A DNA stretch of 64,000 bases from positions 248,001 through 312,000 of the forward strand of contig VWND01000078.1 of the NCBI GenBank assembly GCA_009599575.1. The letters are read 5' to 3'. Position numbers and translations under genes: made by a program. This stretch comes from Blumeriella jaapii (taxonomy: Eukaryota; Ascomycota; Leotiomycetes; Helotiales; Drepanopezizaceae). The notes beneath the pieces are model-generated. The model was not told the DNA's origin. It worked only from the letters and a program-made list of their open reading frames with translations, and searched no databases. Below, in pieces: positions 57,194 to 64,000 of this stretch (position 1 is its first letter; each line of letters begins with the position of its first letter).

Positions 57194-58282
57194 ATGCAAC
57201 TTTCAATCCTCACTTTAAGCCTCGCTTTTGCCTTTCTTTTTTGTCCCACCGGCTGCCAAGAATACAATAGGTGTAAACAATCCATCGGTATAAGTCACTG
57301 CGAAACTGAGCAATCTATTCATCGCCCGTTTTGCGCTTGGGTCGACAGTTGCCCGCAGAATTGGTTATCTTTGGAAGACAAGAGAACTATACGTCATAAC
57401 ACAAAAGTATGCGAGGATTTCGGGCCTAATAGTCAGATTTGCAGTCATCTTACAATATGCTGCCCGGATATGGCATCGTCTATTGCAGTCATGGATTGGG
57501 AACTTTCAGAGGATGTTCCAGAGGATGCTCCAGAGAATGTTCCAGAGAATGTCCCGGAGCACGTCCCGGAGCACGTTCCGGAGCACGTTCTAGAGAGTAT
57601 TCCAGAGAATGTTCCAGAGAATGTTCCAGAGAGATTTCCAGAGAGATTTCCAGAGAGATTTCCAGAGAGATTTCCAGAGAGATTTCCAGAGAGATTTCCA
57701 GAGAGATTTCCAGAGAGATTTCCAGAGAGATTTCCAGAGAGATTTCCAGAGAGATTTCCAGAGAGATTTCCAGAGAGATTTCCAGAGAATGTTCCAGAGA
57801 GATTTCCAGAGAGATTTCCAGAGAGATTTCCAGAGAGATTTCCAGAGAGATTTCCAGAGAATGTTCCAGAGAGATTTCCAGAGAGATTTCCAGAGAGATT
57901 TCCAGAGAGATTTCCAGAGAGATTTCCAGAGAGATTTCCAGAGAATGTTCCAGAGAGATTTCCAGAGAATGTTCCAGAGAGATTTCCAGAGAGATTTCCA
58001 GAGAGATTTCCAGAGAGATTTCCAGAGAATGTTCCAGAGAGATTTCCAGAGAGATTTCCAGAGAGATTTCCAGAGAGATTTCCAGAGAGATTTTCAGGGC
58101 GATTTTCAGGGCGATTTTCAAAGGAATATACAGAGAAATTACTGAAGAAACCTAAGAAGACAATTGGAAAGACATATCCAAAATCTGAACCTTTTCGAAA
58201 GGAATTTCTAGAGACATTTCCAGAGAAATTTCCAAAGGACGAGGGCATCTTTCCTGTAGTTGATAGTAGCGATGGGAATTAG
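57194..58282 (+). CDS. Secreted Cys-rich protein with ~50 tandem PERF/PENV tetrapeptide repeats
   Basis: 362 residues, single exon. The signal peptide is MQLSILTLSLAFAFLFCPTG. An N-terminal domain (~22-100) has eight cysteines (27, 36, 47, 53, 73, 83, 89, 90), enough for four disulfides. Then about 50 four-residue units: first degenerate (DVPE, DAPE, NVPE, HVPE, SIPE), from ~144 the repeated RFPE interrupted by NVPE. The order of RFPE runs is 13, 5, 6, 1, 4, 5, each separated by one NVPE. A basic C-terminal tail follows (GRFSGRFSKEYTEKLLKK, ending SSDGN). The DNA unit is 12 bp (CCAGAGAGATTT or CCAGAGAATGTT). Glu and Arg balance in each unit. No family is recognised. The repeat reads open in other frames too, but only this frame has a signal peptide and the Cys domain. 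A secreted wall or host-interaction protein with a length-variable rod is an inference. Confidence 0.8.
   Translation: MQLSILTLSLAFAFLFCPTGCQEYNRCKQSIGISHCETEQSIHRPFCAWVDSCPQNWLSLEDKRTIRHNTKVCEDFGPNSQICSHLTICCPDMASSIAVMDWELSEDVPEDAPENVPENVPEHVPEHVPEHVLESIPENVPENVPERFPERFPERFPERFPERFPERFPERFPERFPERFPERFPERFPERFPERFPENVPERFPERFPERFPERFPERFPENVPERFPERFPERFPERFPERFPERFPENVPERFPENVPERFPERFPERFPERFPENVPERFPERFPERFPERFPERFSGRFSGRFSKEYTEKLLKKPKKTIGKTYPKSEPFRKEFLETFPEKFPKDEGIFPVVDSSDGN
57512..58105 (+). repeat. 12-bp minisatellite within the secreted repeat protein gene
   Basis: About 50 tandem units of 12 bp. Units 5' of 57624 are diverged; from there to 58085 they are almost identical. The two main types differ by 3 bases and arrange as a two-letter string (R13 N R5 N R6 N R N R4 N R5). 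The higher-order similarity of the N-containing blocks shows expansion by duplication of multi-unit segments. Such arrays are unstable in copy number. Confidence 0.97.
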
Positions 58283-60660
58283 AAGACTGCATAGATGTAG
58301 ATTCTAGAAAGTCGTGGTAGAGAGGTATCGATATACAGCATGGTGGACTAGTGCAGTGGTGCCACGATATCCACGAAAACACCATTTTCTACCAGGAGGA
58401 GGGCTTGAGATTGAAAGGTAGCGGAGGGAAAGTCGTGGGGGAGTTGTCATGAAAGCACAACGAAATCGAAAGTGTGGTTTCCGAAGATGCATGCAGGAGG
58501 TACATGTTGAAAATTAGACCGTTCGTCTACGAAATTGATAACATTTTATCGGCGACCTGGTCTAACAGTGATGTTGCGGTGATTTTACCTACCTCTGGAA
58601 TCAAATTACAATTGCATGCTTGCAACCCCGTATAGCTTTGAACGACTCGCAATATGTGGAAACCAAGTCAATGTGATTACCTATTACCACCGCTATCGTT
58701 GGTCATTTATCGCTACTGCTTGTTTCGGATGCAAATCCTACTATTGAATCTATCGATGCATTCTGAATAGTAAATAGAGTCGAACGACATTTAGGCTGTC
58801 CAGTCCTCCTCGTTTCAGAAATTGAATCTTGAGCGAGCTTGCTTATTTAGTCGTGTGGACATCAATGCAAGGTTATCAAAATACAGTATTCGAAGATGTG
58901 CCTTGTTGCGAAGAATGGAGTTTATTCTTATTCCGAGAGGCAACGAATTGCCGCTTCAATAAGATGCTTACCCGAGATAACACAGTTTTATACACAATCC
59001 ACTATTTCCTTTCCCATCATTTTCTCGCGCCATCCGCCCTTCCTAGCCTGACCCTTTCCCACTCTGCTGTTAGCGTTTTCAGCTGCCACCAAGCTCCAGT
59101 ACAGTACTCATATATCTGAATCGTGGAGTTTGCTTTGCGCCTGAACATGTCGCTCGGACTTTGGCCATCAGATTTGGACGTCAATTCAAAGAACGTCAGT
59201 AGTTATAGCGTAAAAGGTATCGAGTATGACCTTGGTTACGAATTCCTCATTAGCGATCGATCCTATGCTCCTAGCAACAGTTCGCGAAGTCTCGTGTTTG
59301 CAGATTGAATCAGGCTTGACATTTTGATCCTCGGTATCTCCGTACTCTTCGGCCGCTTCTCCGTCCGTTACAATATTGACATCGAGGCCGAGGAGGACGT
59401 CGAAGAGGGCCATAGCAAACTTGAGTTTTGCTGAGGCGAGGGCCTCGAAGTTGTTGGTTACGGTTAAGGGCGAGTTAAAGTCAGATCGAGAGCTTTGGAT
59501 TTGATGGTCCAGCAGCGATCCCAAGCTCGAAAACGAATCTTCCAGAAATGCTGCGAAAATGTTGTGGGAAAAGTGTAAAGTCAAAGATGGTCGATTCTTT
59601 GTGCCCTAAAGGCGGTTTATGTATTTATGGATGTTCTAATGCTATAGAAGTTGCGAGCCTTCAAATGTGAATATGACATGACATGTAGTCATCTCGTCAT
59701 CATGTTCCTTCCGTTGTATTGAAAGATGCTTAAAGTATACCTTATATTGTGTAACAGAAAAGTCACGACGCTAGCTCTTTCCAGATCATTCCTGCTTCAG
59801 GCACGGTTCACGTACCTGTTTTTCATCGCACTTAGATTCCCATCCAAGGAGTCAGAAAATCCGGAAAAACTATCTGCGATAATGAAATATCTCAGGATAG
59901 ATACCACCTCTTCACATTCCAGTCTGTTTGATCGAGTACGACAATTTTCTCGTTTTCAGATTATGGAAGAATATTAAAAGTCTCAGACTTCTTAAAAGAT
60001 TGTTTCTTAAAAGATTGTTTCCTTTCGTTGTTCTAGTTCTCGCAGTTCTTATCAACATACACGTGTTTGATTCGCGCTTTTTAAAACCCACCTGGTTTGT
60101 TGAAATTGTGCTTTTCATTGCTTTCAAAAACATCTTAAAACGATTTTCATGTGCGTTGTTTCCTCTGCCTAACTAGATTTCCAGTACTTTATGCATCGTC
60201 TGCTGAAGGCGATCCAGCGATCACAGCGAATCCGATACAGCTGGGCTACGCACCTACATCCTCGCCGTTTCAGCACCGTCTCGCTGCACATCTTCGTTGT
60301 GTAAAATTTTTCGATCTTCTTATGTCTTTTAGTAAGGTATCTTGGTGGAAAGAGTTTCCAGCGTGTGATGAGAGAAGAGGACAGGGTTTTTAAACAGATG
60401 AATGGTGCTCGTGTGTCTGTACAAGGCATTATCAGTATTCACGAAGAAAACAAAACACGGAGCCTTGGTATGCTGCTTTGTTAAAGGCCAGATGAATGGG
60501 ATCTGGGCACCGGGCCAGCTCGAAGGACTAGAACTGTGTACTTGCTGTGGTGCTATATTCATTCTTCTTTCATTTCCTTTGTTCTAGATGTGTTCATGTA
60601 CACATGCATCAGTAGATAGATGTTCCTGGAGCTCGGGAGAGCTCATTGTCACGTGACAAA
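58283..60660. other. AT-rich gene-poor stretch
   Basis: About 2.4 kb. The one frame with coding-like composition is a minus-strand frame 59186-59584 (acidic, with NNFEALASAKLKFAMALFDV) that has no ATG and opens at a TTTAG acceptor-like site; it is perhaps a leftover exon. Nothing else is supported. A TACAGTACT palindrome lies at 59099-59109. Confidence 0.5.
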
Positions 60661-60840
60661 GAGCCTCCTCGGAGACTGGTTTCTCCGACCGACCGACTAA
60701 GCGAGCCATGACCTCCAGTCTTATACGGAGGGCTCGCCAGCCAGATCTGCAACAATGCAAGTCATATACTACTGCATATGCTTTCATTCTTTCAAGCCTC
60801 CGGTAAGGGTTCCTACCGATTATTCCGCTATGCACGACAA
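60661..60840 (+). repeat. Dispersed hairpin repeat, copy D (diverged)
   Basis: Shares, in order, GAGCCTCC, an AAGCGAGCC word, ACCTCCAGTCTTATACGGAGG (hairpin with stem CCTCC/GGAGG), CAAGCCTCCGG and CCGCTATGCACGA with copies A-C. The third stem is not preserved. It is the most diverged copy, and homology over the first 40 nt is weak. Confidence 0.5.
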
Positions 60841-61595
60841 TTACGCAGACTTGAACTTTTCTTTTTCTAGTTCGCACAGTGTCTGTCGCTGTGTTGCCTT
60901 ATTTAGTGATTGAAACTTATCGTTGATGACTTGCTCAACAAGGTTGGCTCTAGACTGACTTACGGCTAGGAGTTCCCCCCCAAATCCTCGCATCTGCCCA
61001 GTGTCTAGTTATTTATCACTGGCTTGGGTTGCCGAGCCTTCAATCGTAGAGCTACAAACCAAGCTCTGATTTCGATTCCCAGGCAACTCACGCAACGTGG
61101 CCATGGGACAAAGAACGATTCAGGTCATTCAGGATAATATTGAATTATTCAAAACGGAACAGAATAGAACATCGATCAAGAAAAGTCGAATAAAGTAGCA
61201 CATAAGGATTTCTATTCTATTCTGTACTGGGTGTGACGAGTAGTCCCAGTTCCCATTCTGGTCTCTCCTTCCTTACTCTAGATCCTTCTAACAGCTACCT
61301 GGATCCCGCCGACCAGCGTTTTTACGACTCTCAGTGTGAAGATGTCTTTAACCCGCGTACTTAAGCACTTGAGATTCAGCCTGTCGGGCTAATAATCGCA
61401 AGCATCGCGTTTCTTACGACTGGCAACTTCTGATCTCATCACCATCCCCTTGCCGTGATCTCGACGGCAAACTTACCTCTACTCTACGTTCGATTCCCGC
61501 AATCGCCTATCCACCTCCCCAATCGGCTACCGGCAAGTCGTTGTTGTGCCTTTGTCAGTTCGCACTCGGCTAATAAAGACAGCTCTGCTCTTGCG
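60841..61595. other. Intergenic, holds a tRNA-like fragment
   Basis: 61027-61089 has matching ends (GGTTGCC...GGCAAC), a D-arm-like word CAATCGTAGAGC and a T-loop-like TTCGATTCC, but is only about 60 nt long, lacks a normal anticodon arm and has a poorly paired T stem. It is at best a decayed tRNA. No gene seen. Confidence 0.4.
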
Positions 61596-62688
61596 ATGGC
61601 GATCCACGAGTCGCTTCCGGGAATCGAAGTCACGGTCCAGGTTGATGGCGTCGATCTCAAGGAATATCCCACCAAGAACGATAGAGTCGAGCACCTCGAC
61701 CCTAACGCCGCGTTGCATCAGGAGGCTTGGACCACGACCAATTACATCGTGGCGGAGACTGGCAAGGCTTTCACCCTCAAACTGGCTGTCAATGATCAAT
61801 ACGCAATGAACAGCCCCAGCCTAGTGTTCCGACCTCAGGTAGACTCGCATTATATCTTTGGTGAAGTGTTGGAGAAGTCAACACGCTTGCCCAGTCCTCA
61901 TATCTGGTGTAGAAATGTGGTAGGACCTCTCAAGAAAGCCGGTCCAGGTTATGTCATCAACACCATGGAGTTTGCCGAGATACGATCCTGTGAGTACTTG
62001 AGAATTTCCTACGAACGATTGACACTAAGAGTTTTCGCCAGCCGATGAGCAGATTGGAAAGAAGGCCATAGCTGCACAAGCCCAGATCATGGATGCGGTA
62101 GGACAGATTGTTGTTACTGTGACGCGCGAATCTGCGTGTACTTCATTGAAAAAGTACGCAGGGATAGGGCTCCGAACACCTGACTACACCCAGGAGTGGC
62201 ACCAGAAGAATCTGGTGAAGGAGGCTAAGTCGCACGGCATGGTGTAAGTTCGCACGTGAAAGCTTTTGTCAGAACACATCGCTGAACTCTGCTCCAGTCT
62301 AGGAATAGCAAAGCCAGCTGAGCAAAGAGGTTACATGAATGTAAAGCCTCTGGATGGCTATGAGTACCCGCTGGTAATCTTTCGTTTTAAGTATCGATCA
62401 ACAAGTGAGTGGAGCTTGAATTTACATCTCATGATGGACACGAGCTGATGTACCAACTTTGCAGAGGCTTTGCGGGACTTGCGCATCCTTCGTCCACTCT
62501 TTCCAAAGGCCAAACAACTGTCGCGAAACCCTTCGCCTGAGAGCGACAGGGACATCGACAAATCCGAGCTGAACGTCGCCATGAAGCGCGAGCACCAGGA
62601 TGAAGATCACGTGGATCTCAAAAGGGGGGGCAAGAAGTCGAATTCGACCGAGCTTGTTACTATCGATTTGACAGATGATAGCGAGTAA
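61596..62688 (+). CDS. DUF7918-like fungal protein with C-terminal SUMO-interacting motif, 4 exons
   Basis: 308 residues. Exons are 61596-61989, 62042-62243, 62298-62404 and 62465-62688; all three introns carry GTGAGT or GTAAGT donors. The N-terminal domain opens MAIHESLPGIEVTVQVDGVDLKEY and continues to ~residue 220 with PSLVFRPQVDSHYIFGE and PLDGYEYPLVIFRFKYRS; this matches my recall of the fungal DUF7918 family, a beta-rich domain of unknown function. The C-terminal ~80 residues are charged (SRNPSPESDRDIDKSE, MKREHQDEDHVDLKRG) and end ELVTIDLTDDSE. The core IDLTDDSE is a classic SUMO-interacting motif, hydrophobic core plus acidic flank, placed at the extreme C-terminus. With KR-rich words this suggests a nuclear protein that binds SUMO or SUMOylated partners; that is inference. 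Confidence 0.85.
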
Positions 62689-63412
62689 TGGACTTCTCGT
62701 TTCGGATCTTAAGGTGCTGTGACGGATGCCAGATCTCGCTTGCAGTAGGGCAGCCCTTTCAGGAAGAGCGAGAATCAAGTCGGCAGTATTAGATTTTTCA
62801 CCATAAATCGTGTTGAGATTGTGTATTAGTGGGTTGCTTCCGGTGAATTATGTATAGCATTCCAAAACGAGGATAGTGCTATTTTGCCTAGACTTACATC
62901 TACAAACCCACCCTGTAGAGTTGCGGTCCTCGGAAAAAAGCACAACTTTGCCTCCTTTCTTTTTTTCTTTTTTTCTTCCTCTTCACACACTGTTCTGCTT
63001 GTGACTTGTCAATAAACACATGGGGCTCACTCGCTCTAGAAGCGGGCGGAAAACCAGCCGAAGTTCGGGTAGACACAACTCGAAGATCACTAGCGCCTCA
63101 GAGCATCAAGCGCATTACTGTAAGTACCTATGTGAACACAGGATCCGAAAGCGGCCGCAGATCCACAACCGCCCGCTTCCCATCCACAAGCTTCGCGTTC
63201 GTTCGCATTCGAGTTTTTCTCATTGTCGCTGCTCCTGCCGTTACTCTCTGCCCCCCTTCCCTCGGTCTTCGAGGAGAGCGAGAAACACGAATTGAATTGC
63301 GGAATAACGCACTTCCAGTTCTCGGATCGCGGTTTTTCGCTTGATCTGACATCAACATGTCATCGATCTGTGGATCGATTTTTGTTTTCTTAGAATGTCC
63401 GAGGAGATCTCT

Positions 63413-63496
63413 TAGGTAGGTAGGTACCCAGTTATCAGCTAGGTGTCTACCCGGTAGGAGAGGTATGTATATAGGTAGGTAGGTAGGTAGGAAGGT
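63413..63496. repeat. (GGTA)n microsatellite
   Basis: Two clusters of GGTA/AGGT units (about 63413-63432 and 63471-63496), followed by a TGTACTGTACCTACC palindrome near 63508. Confidence 0.9.
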
Positions 63497-63921
63497 GAGC
63501 TATTCCTTGTACTGTACCTACCTAATGTAAGCACACTTCAACATCAGACCGAATGGCCGTCTTTCCCACCAGATCACATCCCAATTCCCAATTCCCAACA
63601 AACCGCAACATCTCAACCCGAGACGCCGCTCCAGATCCCGCTCTTTCCTTCCACGCACGTAGCTCGAAAAATCGGGAAACCCACTCAACACGCAACTCCC
63701 GCGACGCTCTCGCCGTTCTCCTACTGCCACACGCGCCCACCGCGCCTCCACACGACAACCCGCCTCCACCCCTCGAGCCCCCGTGTCAAGCACCAGTACA
63801 TCCCGCCCGGCCCGAAACCCCCCAATTGCGGTCGTTCTTCGAGCTTCCCCGAGCGGCTCGGCGTGCTGACATCGGCCCGGCTAGAAGCGGACGAGCGGGG
63901 TCGAGAAGACATCGGACGGCG

Positions 63922-63941
63922 TCGTACGTACGTACGTACGT
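63922..63941. repeat. (ACGT)n microsatellite
   Basis: Four to five self-complementary TACG units, followed by TTGC repeats. Confidence 0.9.
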
Positions 63942-64000
63942 GCTTGCTTGCTCGCTGGCTCTGCTAGCATGCGACGCGGCCGGCCGGCGCAGTGACGATG

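Larger units (their letters stand above)
62689..64000. other. Right end of window, no supported gene
   Basis: Frames at 63006-63344 (plus) and 63721-63912 (minus, ATG start) are short and unsupported. The extreme right is GC-rich and may be the 5' part of a gene lying beyond 64000. Confidence 0.45.

Noticed and set aside
59186..59584. Minus-strand acidic frame as an independent gene
   Set aside because: No ATG and no believable neighbouring exon; noted only as a possible leftover exon.
61480..61510. TTCGATTCCC word suggesting a tRNA T-loop
   Set aside because: No pairing arms around it; it lies in the leader of the DUF7918-like gene.
63721..63912. 63-codon minus-strand frame with ATG near the right edge
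   Set aside because: Short, Arg/Gly-biased by GC content, and at the window edge; cannot be judged.
1..64000. Biosynthetic gene cluster, CRISPR array, operon or intact transposon
   Set aside because: Genes are functionally unrelated and on both strands; no PKS, NRPS, terpene, transposase or reverse-transcriptase frames and no regularly spaced palindromic repeats with spacers were seen. The 57.5-58.1 kb array is a coding minisatellite, not CRISPR.

Overview
The window is nuclear DNA of a filamentous ascomycete (Pezizomycotina; codon use, intron style and family content suggest Leotiomycetes, but that rank is a guess). Evidence: genes lie on both strands and are cut by short introns (mostly 40-60 nt, GT...AG, often with CTAAC/CTGAC-like branch sites), and the recognisable proteins are fungal: a fused HIS4-type histidine enzyme, RPB1 with a heptad C-terminal tail, Swd1, TAF9, mitochondrial ThrRS, and fungal-only families (2EXR, DUF7918-like). 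Exon junctions below were worked out by hand from frame, phase and splice consensus; no transcript data were available.

Layout. 1-10 kb: a membrane/coiled-coil protein (-), mitochondrial threonyl-tRNA synthetase (+), an Ino4-like bHLH factor (-) divergent from a Maf pyrophosphatase (+), and a 2EXR protein (-). 10-20 kb: a single-pass membrane protein (+) with a possible frame break, a weak acidic ORF (-), an AT-rich gene-poor island, a protein kinase (-), a small secreted Asp-rich-tail protein (+), and a decayed PMCA-type Ca2+-ATPase relic (-). 20-33 kb: a basic coiled-coil protein (-), a gene-poor stretch holding a threefold diverged tandem repeat, TAF9 (-) divergent from HIS4 (+), and a conserved-looking protein of unknown function (+). 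33-46 kb: Swd1 (+), a secreted subtilisin (-) and RPB1 (+). 46-64 kb: a small multi-exon gene, a GDSL/CE16-like esterase (-), a broken membrane-protein gene, a frame-broken pseudophosphatase, an unknown protein (-), a secreted Cys-rich protein with about 50 tandem tetrapeptide repeats (+), and a DUF7918-like nuclear protein (+).

The conserved genes are scattered housekeeping functions: transcription (RPB1, TAF9, Swd1/COMPASS, bHLH), mitochondrial translation (ThrRS), nucleotide-pool cleaning (Maf) and histidine synthesis (HIS4). They do not form a gene cluster. Between them lie AT-rich, gene-poor stretches with relics and dispersed repeats.

Most interesting: (1) the secreted protein at 57194-58282, whose body is a 12-bp minisatellite that encodes PERF/PENV tetrapeptides and leaves several other frames open; (2) a roughly 150-270-nt dispersed intergenic repeat with conserved hairpins, four copies, all in the same orientation; (3) several genes at different stages of decay (Ca2+-ATPase relic, pseudophosphatase, membrane-protein relic); (4) a duplicated E-box element upstream of the bHLH gene.
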